Shown: piece after piece, positions 1 to 6,636 of the stretch
Layout of the letters: every line of letters begins with the position of its first letter
Numbering within the stretch: position 1 is the stretch's first letter
Assembly (NCBI GenBank): GCA_031275955.1
Contig: JAISNZ010000016.1
Location: 1-7,690, forward strand
Length of the DNA stretch: 7,690 nucleotides
Reading direction: 5' to 3'
Source: Desulfovibrio sp.
GTDB lineage: Bacteria > Desulfobacterota > Desulfovibrionia > Desulfovibrionales > Desulfovibrionaceae
Position numbers and translations under genes: made by a program
The notes under the pieces: generated by a model
Seen by the model: the letters and a program-made list of their open reading frames with translations, nothing else
What the model was told of the DNA's origin: nothing
Database searches by the model: none

Positions 1-2186
1 CCCCGGCCGATCTCGTCCAGGATGACCAGACTCCGTTTGGTGGATTGGCGCAGAATGCGGGCGGTTTCCATCATCTCCACCATGAACGTGCTTTGTCCCT
101 GGGTCAGATTGTCCGAGGCCCCCACGCGGGAGAAGATGCGATCCGCAAGACCGAGGCGGGCTTCCGCAGCCGGGACGAAGCCGCCCATTTGGGCCAGAAT
201 GACGATCAGGGCCACCTGGCGCAGCACGGTGGATTTCCCGGCCATATTCGGCCCGGTAATGATCAGCAGGCGGCGTTTGCTGTCCATGCGGATATCGTTG
301 GGAACAAATCCGGCGGGTCCCGCCAGGGCCTCCACCACAGGGTGGCGGCCCTCCCTGATCAGGATGTCTCCGCTTTCGTCCGGAGAGGGTTTTGTCCAGC
401 GGCGCTTGCGGGCGGTTTCCGCCAGACACTGCCAGTAATCCAGGCCGGCCAGGATTCCGGCCATAAAGGCGATCCGGGATTGCGCGCAGGAAATCAGGCC
501 CTGCAGTTGCTGGAACAGGCGATATTCAAGCCGTCCCCGTTCCTCGCGGGCGGAGAGGATTTTTTCTTCCAGGGCCTTGAGGGCCGGGGTGACGAAACGT
601 TCCGCATTGGCCACCGTCTGGCGGCGGATAAAGGACGCGGGCACAGAGGCGGCCTGGGATTTGGGAATTTCAAAGTAATAGCCGAAGACCCGGTTGAAGC
701 CCAGTTTGAGTCTGGACAGCCCGCTCTTGCCCTGTTCTTCCTGCAACAGGGCCTCCAGACGGTTTTCCCCGTGCTCTGAAAGATCGATCAGGGCGTCAAG
801 GTCACTGTGGTATCCCTGGCGGAAAATCCCCCCTTCGGTGACCTGCGCTGGCGGGGAATCCGCCAGGGATCGGCCCAGGAGATCCGCGATATCTCCCAGG
901 GGATCCCAGTGCTCCAGCAGACGGCGCAGGCCGGAAGGCAGATCGGCTCCGGCGGCCTCATCGGCGGTGGGGTAACGATCTCCAGGCGTTGCGGACAGGG
1001 CTTCCAGAACGGCCGGCAGGGCGGCGATGCCCTGGCGCAGGGCCAGGTAATCTCTGGGGACAGCGCGTTTGGCGCAGATGCGGGCGATCAGCCGTTCCAG
1101 GTCGGAGACGGCGCGCAGGGCGGCGCGCAGAGCCGCGCGCTTGTATTCCTGATCATGAAAAAAGGCGACCACATCAGCGGATTCCCTGATGACGGCAAGG
1201 TCGCGCCAGGGATGGCGCAGACGTTCTTCCAGCAGGCGGCCTCCCATGGGGGTGATGGTTTCATCCAGGATCTGCCAGAGGGTGCCGGGGCCTCTTTTGC
1301 CGTCCATGCGCTGGAAAATTTCCAGGTTGCGTTCGGTGATGTCGTCCAGAATCAGGTGCTTGCCAAGGGTGAGGGGCACAAAAGGGGAGAGGTGGATCAG
1401 TTCCTGCTTCTGGGTCTGGAGGATGTAGGCCAGAAGCGCCCCGCAGGCGCGGGTGAGTTCTTCCTTGTCTTCAAGTCCCAGCGCCCCCAGTTCTTTAATG
1501 CCCTGAACCAGGAAAAGGCGCTCGACGGAAGCCTTGAGGTCAAAATAGCCGCGGGCGGGCACGCGCACGGGGGTAACGCCCTCGATCCTGTCGGGAAGGG
1601 GAATGCGCGCATTTTCGGCGGAGAGATCCGGCAGGAGAAGTTCTCGCGGCCGCATTTTACCAATCCACTGGCAGAGATGGGAAAAGCGTTTGCTCTGCAG
1701 GCCGGACCACCTTCCGGTGGAATAGTCCAGCCAGGCGAATCCGCCCCGCCCGGCATCGGCGTTCCAGTAAAGCGCTCCCAGGTAATTATGCGCCTTGGCT
1801 TCAAGCGAGCCTTCATCCATGGTTGTGCCGGGGGTCCGCACCTCAATGACGCTCCGCCGGACCAGACCTTTGGCGGCTTTGGGGTCTTCCACCTGCTCGC
1901 AGATGGCGACCTTGAATCCTTTGTCGTTGAGGCGGCGCAAATAGTTTTCCACGGCCTGATGCGGCACGCCGCACATGGGCACAGGATGTTCGGCCTGATT
2001 GTTGCGGCTGGTGAGGGTAAGGTGCAGTTCGCGGGAGGCGACTTCGGCGTCTTCAAAAAAGAGCTCATAAAAATCGCCCATGCGGAAAAAAAGCAGGCAA
2101 TCCGGGTAGTCCTTTTTAAAGGAAAAGAACTGCTCAAGCATGGGCGTGATTTTATAGGGAAGGGATTCGGGCAGGGTGTCGGTCAT
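1..2186 (-). CDS. mutS: DNA mismatch repair protein MutS (3' end beyond window)
   Basis: MutS recognises base mismatches and small insertion/deletion loops and starts mismatch repair with MutL in the cytoplasm. The reading frame from ATG 2186 stays open to the left edge: 728 complete codons of a family usually 850-900 long, so the C-terminal part is missing only because the window ends. Visible landmarks, in order, are TPMLEQF near residue 14 and the mismatch-wedging Phe-Tyr-Glu at 39-41 (GDFYELF). The core opening DITERNLEIF follows near 282, then TPMGGRLLEERLRHP and GFNRVFGYYFEIPKS near 500. The Walker A GPNMAGKS at 644-651 has its Lys at 651 (codon at 234-236), and the Walker B LVILDE ends with Asp724-Glu725, just inside the edge. 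The start is the first ATG before the conserved N terminus, although no strong Shine-Dalgarno precedes it. The upstream neighbour on the same strand is a small unknown gene 241 bp away. Slippage in repeats such as the (CA)20 tract at 6486 is a classic MutS substrate. Confidence 0.97.
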   Translation of the reverse strand, partial: MTDTLPESLPYKITPMLEQFFSFKKDYPDCLLFFRMGDFYELFFEDAEVASRELHLTLTSRNNQAEHPVPMCGVPHQAVENYLRRLNDKGFKVAICEQVEDPKAAKGLVRRSVIEVRTPGTTMDEGSLEAKAHNYLGALYWNADAGRGGFAWLDYSTGRWSGLQSKRFSHLCQWIGKMRPRELLLPDLSAENARIPLPDRIEGVTPVRVPARGYFDLKASVERLFLVQGIKELGALGLEDKEELTRACGALLAYILQTQKQELIHLSPFVPLTLGKHLILDDITERNLEIFQRMDGKRGPGTLWQILDETITPMGGRLLEERLRHPWRDLAVIRESADVVAFFHDQEYKRAALRAALRAVSDLERLIARICAKRAVPRDYLALRQGIAALPAVLEALSATPGDRYPTADEAAGADLPSGLRRLLEHWDPLGDIADLLGRSLADSPPAQVTEGGIFRQGYHSDLDALIDLSEHGENRLEALLQEEQGKSGLSRLKLGFNRVFGYYFEIPKSQAASVPASFIRRQTVANAERFVTPALKALEEKILSAREERGRLEYRLFQQLQGLISCAQSRIAFMAGILAGLDYWQCLAETARKRRWTKPSPDESGDILIREGRHPVVEALAGPAGFVPNDIRMDSKRRLLIITGPNMAGKSTVLRQVALIVILAQMGGFVPAAEARLGLADRIFSRVGASDNLTQGQSTFMVEMMETARILRQSTKRSLVILDEIGR

Positions 2187-2427
2187 GGCTGCCGGTTCAC
2201 GTCCGGAAAAACACTGTACGCAGGTTCTGTCCTTCTTTTCTCTTTTTTCGGAGCGGAAAAAGGCCCGTGCGCCGGGTTGGGGAACTACAGGCCGTTTCCG
2301 CGCCAGGCCCTGGCGTGAGAAGAAGATCGCCCTGCAGCGACATGCGGCTTTCGGCCCGATCCGCTGGCTTTGCCGCCGCGCCGGCCCGTCCGGGCGCATG
2401 AAAAGCCGCTTTAAGGACAGGCGGTTT
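2187..2427. other. Intergenic region upstream of mutS
   Basis: This 241-bp gap separates mutS from the small gene at 2428-2661. It holds a perfect 6-bp palindromic hairpin at 2301-2315 (CGCCAG, loop GCC, CTGGCG) and a pyrimidine-rich stretch on the plus strand at about 2229-2250. A weak terminator-like hairpin lies at 2401-2427. I could not identify a convincing -35/-10 pair for mutS. An extra coding gene here is not supported. Confidence 0.5.
2401..2427 (-). terminator. Possible weak intrinsic terminator after the small gene
   Basis: Read on the minus strand, the sequence directly after the TAG of the small gene has arms AAACCGC (2427-2421) and GCGGCTTT (2409-2402), with one bulged C. The run of T at 2404-2401 follows, partly inside the stem. 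The position right after a stop codon supports a terminator. The short, bulged stem and short T run argue for a weak one, so partial read-through into mutS is possible. Confidence 0.38.
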
Positions 2428-2661
2428 CTATTTTCCGGGATAGCCGGGCAGGATAAAGGTCAGCCTAGCCTGCCCGCATTCTTCCAGCATGTCCAGAAGT
2501 TGTCGCGCGACTGCGGCGGGAATTTGCGGGCAGGAAAATTCCAGATTCTCCATTTCCCGATCCCAGTCCCTGATGATCTCCTCCAGCCCGGATACCGGCG
2601 CATACCAAACATAGGAAGGCAGATCTGGAACGGGCAGGGGTTCATCGTCTACGCGAAACAT
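2428..2661 (-). CDS. Small conserved-looking protein of unknown function (77 aa)
   Basis: I do not recognise this protein. The frame begins at ATG 2661, with AGGAG at 2672-2668 and a 6-nt spacer (TATCCC), a much better ribosome binding site than mutS has. It ends in TAG at 2430-2428. The protein is acidic and soluble, with no signal peptide or membrane segment. The N-terminal third is rich in Pro and Asp (MFRVDDEPLPVPDLP, then SYVWYAPVSG). Residues about 25-40 look helical (LEEIIRDWDREMENLEF), and a second helix follows at about 48-63 (PAAVARQLLDMLEECG). The protein ends in a strand-like LTFILPGYPGK. The ordered alternation of charged and hydrophobic residues is unlike the Arg/Pro/Ser-rich shadow frames nearby, which supports real coding. 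It lies between the AEC transporter and mutS on the same strand. Two plausible helices and one Cys are too little to assign a fold. Confidence 0.62.
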   Translation of the reverse strand: MFRVDDEPLPVPDLPSYVWYAPVSGLEEIIRDWDREMENLEFSCPQIPAAVARQLLDMLEECGQARLTFILPGYPGK

Positions 2662-2667
2662 GGGATA

Positions 2668-2672
2668 CTCCT
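2668..2672 (-). promoter_or_regulatory. Ribosome binding site of the 77-aa gene
   Basis: Minus-strand AGGAG is followed by a 6-nt spacer to ATG 2661. This is the main evidence that fixes the start of the small gene and that it is translated. Confidence 0.7.
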
Positions 2673-2696
2673 GAACAGGCGGCAGATCCCGCTCCC

Positions 2697-2719
2697 GCGC
2701 GGCTGCCGCGCCTTTTTTT
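2697..2719 (+). terminator. Intrinsic-terminator-like hairpin facing plus
   Basis: GCGCGG (2697-2702), loop CTG and CCGCGC (2706-2711) form a 6-bp perfect GC stem, followed by C and seven T (2713-2719). This is the form of a rho-independent terminator for plus-strand transcription. No plus-strand gene precedes it in this window: the sequence to its left is antisense to the small gene and mutS. It would stop antisense RNA, or may simply be a structured part of the leader of the minus-strand gene. Confidence 0.5.
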
Positions 2720-2770
2720 CCCTTCTATGCCCTTTTGTCCTCAACGGCAAGACTGGTTCCGTCTTTGTCC

Positions 2771-2934
2771 AGGGCTGACGCGTCTTATTGCGTCAGCCCT
2801 GCGGTGATGCTGAAGCATCGCCCGAAGCCGTAGGCTTCGTGAGGAGCAAGGCGACTTTGCCGCCGCCGCGAATCTGAAAGCCAACTATTGTAATATAGTG
2901 AATTAAATCAAAAAAAATTAGAGGCGTCAGTCCT
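2771..2934. repeat. 164-bp hairpin-rich element with terminal inverted repeats
   Basis: The ends are AGGGCTGACGC (2771-2781) and GCGTCAGTCCT (2924-2934), inverted copies with one mismatch. The left end is itself a perfect 11-bp hairpin, because GCGTCAGCCCT recurs at 2790-2800. Inside follow GATGCT-GA-AGCATC (2806-2819), a perfect 7-bp stem CGAAGCC-GTA-GGCTTCG (2823-2839), and GGC/GCC pairing at about 2850-2862. An AT-rich block at about 2883-2920 contains ACTAT...ATAGT and a run of eight A (2910-2917). No clear target-site duplication is visible. The element fills the gap between the transporter stop codon and the leader of the small gene. It resembles interspersed palindromic or MITE-like repeats, but copy number elsewhere is unknown. 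The minus-strand AT block includes TACAAT, a possible -10, without a clear -35. Confidence 0.5.
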
Positions 2935-2943
2935 GCGTCTTTG

Positions 2944-3909
2944 TCAGAAAGAGGCGATGACCGCGAAGGCCGGGATGGTGACCAGGGAGAGCAGGGTGCT
3001 GACGGAAACAGCCACAGTGCCGAATTCCGCGTCCGCTCTGTAGTAGGCGGAGAGGAGGGCAACAGAGGCCCCGACCGGCAGGGAGGCTTGAATGATGAAC
3101 ACCTGGCGCATGAGATCCGGCAGAGGGAGGATCTGGGCGAGAATGATGATCGTCAGGGGGCTGATGATAAACCGGCCTGCCAGAAGGCCCAGAAGCTCCC
3201 GGCTTGGAGCGATGCTGCGCGGACGTGTGCCGTGCAAGGTGATGCCCAGGGAGATCATGATCAGCGGCACAGTCATTTCCCCCAGATATTTCGCTGCGTT
3301 GCTGATAAAAGAAGGCAGGGGGAGGCCCAGAAGCAGGACCAGGATACCCAGAAGAAAGCCCAGCATGGGCGGCGACAAGAAGAGTTTCAGGCTGGTCCGG
3401 CTGAAAAGGGCGGCTTTGCGCCCTGTCGCGGATTCGGCCATGAGGGAATTGCCCACGCTCCAGAAAAAGGACGTATTGGCAAAATAATACAGCAGGACAT
3501 AGGGCAGGGCTTCCTGGCCGAAGAGGGCCAGATTGACGGGCAGGCCGATAAAAATCGTGTTGGAAACGGCGCTGCCCACAGTAAAGACAGCGCGTCGCTG
3601 CATCGGGATTTTGAGCAGGCGGGCAAGGATCAGGCTCAGGCCGAAGGTCAGGAGAATGGAACCAACGGGAACGAGGAGCCCGTAAGCGTACTGGAGAAGT
3701 TCCTCCCGGGTGAAGGAATGGGTAATGGTGTAAAACATGCAGGGCGGCAGACCCACCAGGGTGACCAGCTTGGGCAGCAGGGCCTGCGAATCGGCGCTGA
3801 ACCAGCCCCGTTTGGCCAGGATATAGCCGGTGCCGCCGATAACGACCAAGGTCAGCACGCATTGCACGGCATTCAGGAAAACGGCAAGAGTCATAGATTC
3901 ATACAGCAT
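2944..3909 (-). CDS. AEC-family (auxin efflux carrier-like) membrane transporter
   Basis: This 321-residue protein is of the size and texture of the AEC family (Pfam Mem_trans), secondary carriers of the inner membrane that in bacteria often move small organic acids such as malate or malonate. About ten hydrophobic segments are visible. The first (about 8-31, ending GGTGYILAKRGW) is followed by LVTLVGLPPCMFYTI and SILLTFGLSLILARLL. The family-typical SNTIFIGLPVNLALFG lies near 115-130. The second half holds LGFLLGILVLLLGLPLP, MTVPLIMISLGITL, and the repeated-half signature QASLPVGASVALLSAYY near 275-291, and ends in VSVSTLLSLVTIPAFAVI. The substrate cannot be read from sequence. The chosen start is ATG 3909. 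ATG 3894 (residue 6) is possible, and neither has a strong Shine-Dalgarno. The gene diverges from the carboxypeptidase across a 331-bp gap rich in hairpins, and its stop codon lies ten bases from a terminal inverted repeat of the 164-bp element. Confidence 0.93.
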   Translation of the reverse strand: MLYESMTLAVFLNAVQCVLTLVVIGGTGYILAKRGWFSADSQALLPKLVTLVGLPPCMFYTITHSFTREELLQYAYGLLVPVGSILLTFGLSLILARLLKIPMQRRAVFTVGSAVSNTIFIGLPVNLALFGQEALPYVLLYYFANTSFFWSVGNSLMAESATGRKAALFSRTSLKLFLSPPMLGFLLGILVLLLGLPLPSFISNAAKYLGEMTVPLIMISLGITLHGTRPRSIAPSRELLGLLAGRFIISPLTIIILAQILPLPDLMRQVFIIQASLPVGASVALLSAYYRADAEFGTVAVSVSTLLSLVTIPAFAVIASF

Positions 3910-3925
3910 TTTCCGCTGGAGATTG

Positions 3926-4026
3926 TCGCCCGGGGGCGATGCGCCTTCGCCTTGCTACAATCCCGCGGCAAGGATTTGCAAGCGAATCCTTGCAGAGCGA
4001 AGGGCAAATGCCCAAGGGCAATTTGC
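3926..4026. repeat. Cluster of palindromic hairpins upstream of the transporter
   Basis: Several stems are packed together. TCGCCC-GG-GGGCGA (3926-3939) is first. CCTTCGC (3944-3950) pairs with GCGAAGG (3997-4003), enclosing a perfect 9-bp hairpin GCAAGGATT / AATCCTTGC (3968-3976 / 3985-3993, loop of 8). CTTGC at 3951-3955 could pair instead with GCAAG at 3968-3972. GCAAATGCCC (4004-4013) pairs with GGGCAATTTGC (4016-4026) with one bulge. The layout suggests an interspersed palindromic repeat or a folded leader RNA of the transporter, which starts at 3909. No T-tract follows the stems, so they are not classic terminators. Confidence 0.5.
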
Positions 4027-4063
4027 TCCGGGTCGCGTCTGTTTCGGAACATCCTCCCCCTGC

Positions 4064-4108
4064 GGCCGGAACCGCCGTGGCCGGAACCGCCGGGGCCGGA
4101 ACCGCCGG
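4064..4108. repeat. Three tandem copies of a 15-bp unit
   Basis: The unit GGCCGGAACCGCCGG occurs at 4064-4078 (last base T), 4079-4093 and 4094-4108 with no other difference. The copies lie in noncoding DNA about 130 bp before the carboxypeptidase start. The unit holds CCGG and near-palindromic CGG/CCG pieces. Near-perfect tandem copies imply recent slippage and possible copy-number variation between strains. Confidence 0.85.
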
Positions 4109-4240
4109 GAAATTCTGCCATACTCCCGAAAAGCTGGCCTGTAAACCGGCGGTTGGGAAAAAATGCTGGACATGGCAGCAAGGGGTACTTTACTACTGGC
4201 TCATTGCTTTTCCTGTAACTGGATCTGACATGGGCAGCGC

Positions 4241-6211
4241 ATGCGTTTTCGGATCGACCATCTGTTCCTGATGCTTTTCGTCCTTTCGGGCCTCGTTGCC
4301 CCCGGGGAAAAGGGCTTTGCCGCAACCCCCGGGGAACGGCGGCATTTTGTCTTTTTGCGGGGGAGCCCCCAGGAGCTGGACGTTTACAAGATCCGCGGGC
4401 GCGCCCCAGGCCCCACCGTCATGATTATCGGTGGCATCCAGGGCGATGAGCCGGGCGGTTTTCTTTCCGCTGACCTCTATGCGGATCTGGCCCTGAAACG
4501 GGGAAATCTCATTGTGGTTCCCCGGGCCAACTTCCGATCCGTTATTCAGTTTCAGCGCGCCCCCGCCGGGGACATGAACCGCAAGTTCGCCGAACAGCGC
4601 GCGGGCGATCCGGAAAACGCCGTGGTGAACATTCTCAAGGAGTTGATGGCGGAAAGCGATGTCCTGCTGAACCTTCATGACGGATCGGGCTTTTATCGTC
4701 CCCGCTGGGAAAGCGATCTGGCCAACCCGAAACGCTACGGGCAATGCGTCATTGTCGATTCCGACATTTACACCCACCAGCCCAGCGGACGGCGCATTGA
4801 TTTGGAGGGCTATGCCGCGGAAGCGGTCAGGCGCGTCAACCGGGAAATTGACGATCCGCTGCACAAGTTTCACGTCTTCAATATGTACACGGTGCGGGAC
4901 GACACCAGATACATGGAGCAGCGCGGGTCCGCCACCTATTATGCCTTGACCCGCCTCGGCATTCCGGCCTTCGGGATCGAGACGTCCAAAAATTTGCCGA
5001 CTCTGGAGCTGAAAGTCCGGCAGCATAATCTTGCCGTGAATGCCTTCCTGGATCTTTTCGGGGTGGAGGTGGAGTACCCCCGTATTGTTCTGGACAAGCC
5101 GGTTCTGGGCTATGTGGTGATTGCCGTCAACGCCGCCTTGACCCTGGCCGTCGCTGACGGCCAGACCCTTTTGCTGACGCCGGGGGACTCCATTGAAGTG
5201 CTGGATGTGGGGGCCAATTACGACCGGGGTTTGTCCGTGGAGATCCTGGGGACTGGCGGCCTGAACGACATCCTCCGGCCCGTGACCCCGACCGGTCCCA
5301 CGGATATTGTGGTCCGCAAGGACAATGTCATTTTTGGCCGCGTCCATGTGGACTTTCTGCCCGAAGACAGCGGGGGCGCCCCTTTGTTGGCCGGCGGCGG
5401 CAAGGTCCGCTCCCCGAGGATCACCCATGTAGTCCCTCCGGGCGTCCTGACGGTTGCGGAAACAGTCTCCCCGGACGGGCCGGCCGGGAGAGGCGGGCCT
5501 TCTTCGGTTCAACCCGGGAGGGAAAACCCTCTGCCCGCAAAAGAAAAAAGCGCTTCCCTGCCCGACCGGCGCGCGGCGGCGGAGGAAATCCCCGTTGGCG
5601 GAACCGGAGGCGTCAGGGCTTTTCTTCTGGAGGTGGACGGCCGTCCGTTGCGTCTGCTTCCCGGAGAACAGGCGCCGGTTCCCCTGGGGGCGCGGGTGCG
5701 CCTGGTGGATGTGCAGGGCGATGGCGCGCCGTTGCCCGCCGGAGTGGTCATGAACCTGCGGGGCTTCGTGTCTTCGGGGAATGCGGCCCGCAACACCGGG
5801 GAAGACCGGGGCGCCACGGCGGATACGGCGAAAGACATGCGGCCCGCCTTTTCCGAGGGCGGCAGGGGCGAGGTGTATGCCGTTAACGCCGAGCAGGGCA
5901 AGACGATTCTGGCTTCCTGCTCACTGAAACTCGTGCGGCCTGTCCTGGAGTCGGTCACGGTGCGGGTGAAGGGGCAAACCAGAGTCCTGCGCCGTGGCAG
6001 CCGCACCCATATCGCCGCCGGCGCCGGGGTTGAGGTTTTGTCCGCTAGCCTCGCCGGCGGCCTGTCCCTGCAGGCCCCCCGGTTCACTCTGGGCGGCAGA
6101 CCTTTTCCCGCAGACCTCCCCCAGACGGTAACCATGCGGAGCATTGCCCTCAATCTGGCCGTTTTTGAAGGGAATGTCCTGACCGGCAAGGTAACCTGGG
6201 TTCCCTGGTAG
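4241..6211 (+). CDS. Secreted M14 zinc carboxypeptidase, Csd4/Pgp1-like peptidoglycan peptidase
   Basis: Csd4 of Helicobacter and Pgp1 of Campylobacter are periplasmic M14 enzymes that trim peptidoglycan tripeptides to dipeptides and are needed for helical cell shape. This 656-residue protein starts with a signal peptide (RFRIDH, then hydrophobic LFLMLFVLSGLVA, likely cut near 27-28). The zinc site follows the Csd4 pattern: Gln67 and Glu70 in GGIQGDEPGG, and His146 in NLHDGSGFYRP. The M14 consensus has His where Gln67 stands, and Csd4 is known for the same Gln. DMNRKF (111-116) fits the Asn-Arg substrate-carboxylate motif, and Glu247 in FGIETSK fits the catalytic Glu. The catalytic domain spans about 30-275. 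Beta-rich segments follow at about 285-372, 457-567 and 568-656, the first two separated by a Pro/Gly-rich linker (about 375-455). The total is longer than the roughly 440-460 of Csd4/Pgp1. ATG 4241 is the first possible start after an in-frame TGA; its ribosome binding site is weak. Activity on peptidoglycan is inferred. Confidence 0.9.
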   Translation: MRFRIDHLFLMLFVLSGLVAPGEKGFAATPGERRHFVFLRGSPQELDVYKIRGRAPGPTVMIIGGIQGDEPGGFLSADLYADLALKRGNLIVVPRANFRSVIQFQRAPAGDMNRKFAEQRAGDPENAVVNILKELMAESDVLLNLHDGSGFYRPRWESDLANPKRYGQCVIVDSDIYTHQPSGRRIDLEGYAAEAVRRVNREIDDPLHKFHVFNMYTVRDDTRYMEQRGSATYYALTRLGIPAFGIETSKNLPTLELKVRQHNLAVNAFLDLFGVEVEYPRIVLDKPVLGYVVIAVNAALTLAVADGQTLLLTPGDSIEVLDVGANYDRGLSVEILGTGGLNDILRPVTPTGPTDIVVRKDNVIFGRVHVDFLPEDSGGAPLLAGGGKVRSPRITHVVPPGVLTVAETVSPDGPAGRGGPSSVQPGRENPLPAKEKSASLPDRRAAAEEIPVGGTGGVRAFLLEVDGRPLRLLPGEQAPVPLGARVRLVDVQGDGAPLPAGVVMNLRGFVSSGNAARNTGEDRGATADTAKDMRPAFSEGGRGEVYAVNAEQGKTILASCSLKLVRPVLESVTVRVKGQTRVLRRGSRTHIAAGAGVEVLSASLAGGLSLQAPRFTLGGRPFPADLPQTVTMRSIALNLAVFEGNVLTGKVTWVPW

Positions 6212-6484
6212 TGTCGATTGGAACGCGCTTCCGCAAGCAAAAGATTCACGGCGACTTTCAGTTCCCATAGGTGAAAACTCCCAGAAAGCTTTACAAAAAA
6301 TTTGCCTGTCGCGCCCTAACCGGGTAGACTTCCGCTGTGTGGCTGGCGCAAGGCTTTTCCGCGTTACCGGGAACAGACAGGTTCGTTTCAGGCGGGCGGC
6401 ATGAAAAGGCAAGTGTCAAGGATATCCCGTTTCCGGGCGGAAATGGATAAACGGACCGCAACTGTTGGTTCCGGCCTGATTCTT

Positions 6485-6538
<54 letters not shown>

Positions 6539-6563
6539 CGCGCTTTCCGTCAGGAACGGCGCG
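6539..6563 (+). other. Hairpin in the adhesin leader (first of three)
   Basis: CGCGC (6539-6543) pairs with GCGCG (6559-6563), and TTCC (6545-6548) pairs with GGAA (6553-6556) around a GTCA loop. A small internal loop separates the two stems. A run of six T occurs nine bases later (6573-6578), too far for a normal terminator. It may act with the two terminator-like hairpins that follow. Confidence 0.4.
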
Positions 6564-6579
6564 GTTTCACCATTTTTTC

Positions 6580-6613
6580 CGGCCCTGTTTCCTTTGGGAG
6601 ACAGGGCCGTTTT
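6580..6613 (+). terminator. Intrinsic terminator (second hairpin)
   Basis: CGGCCCTGT (6580-6588) is perfectly complementary to ACAGGGCCG (6601-6609). The stem extends inward through a G-U pair and TCC/GGG-type pairing to about 13 bp, with a short loop around TTT. TTTT follows at 6610-6613. It faces plus and could end the carboxypeptidase transcript about 370 bp after its stop codon, or attenuate RNA starting near the CA tract. Confidence 0.72.
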
Positions 6614-6630
6614 CGCGTTCACAACGTCGT

Positions 6631-6636
6631 TTGACA
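6631..6636 (+). promoter_or_regulatory. TTGACA, possible -35 of an adhesin promoter
   Basis: This is an exact sigma-70 -35 hexamer, 81 bp before the adhesin start codon. At 17-18 bp spacing the downstream hexamers (GCATGT or CATGTC) match TATAAT poorly and lie inside the terminator hairpin loop. If active it would be a weak or activator-dependent promoter with a roughly 50-nt leader. A near-copy, TTGACCCGCCGC, occurs at 6686-6697. Confidence 0.3.

Larger units (their letters stand above)
3910..4240. other. Divergent intergenic region with hairpins and tandem repeat
   Basis: This 331-bp region lies between the transporter (minus) and the carboxypeptidase (plus). The half nearer the transporter is a run of hairpins (3926-4026). 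The middle has a 3 x 15-bp tandem repeat (4064-4108). The last 130 bp before the carboxypeptidase show no strong sigma-70 pair. In the carboxypeptidase frame the nearest upstream stop is TGA at 4226-4228, and no other ATG follows it before 4241. I see no supported gene: the open frames crossing this region are low-complexity and Arg/Gly/Ala-rich. Confidence 0.6.

Noticed and set aside
1397..2137. Minus-strand open frame of 246 aa inside mutS
   Set aside because: It is a shifted frame of mutS with shadow composition (Pro/Ala/Arg/Ser runs). The MutS motifs are in the other frame, so this is not a frameshifted gene.
807..2318. Plus-strand open frame of 503 aa across mutS
   Set aside because: It is antisense to the clear MutS frame, which has Walker A, Walker B and mismatch-binding motifs. 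The plus frame is Gly/Gln/Ala-rich and matches no family I know.
2793..3062. Minus-strand 89-aa frame running from the transporter end through the 164-bp element
   Set aside because: Its first part is an out-of-frame shadow of the transporter, and its tail only reads through the palindromic element.
2941..4218. Plus-strand open frame of 425 aa over the transporter
   Set aside because: It is antisense to the AEC transporter and is Gln/Gly/Asp-rich low complexity; the minus frame gives regular membrane segments and family motifs.
4205..4220. Sigma-54-like TGGC...TTGC near the carboxypeptidase start
   Set aside because: The GG to GC spacing is 6 bases, not the required 10, so it is not a valid -24/-12 promoter.
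4193..5512. Minus-strand open frame of 439 aa over the carboxypeptidase
   Set aside because: It is antisense to a frame with signal peptide, zinc ligands and catalytic Glu. Its composition is that of a reverse shadow.
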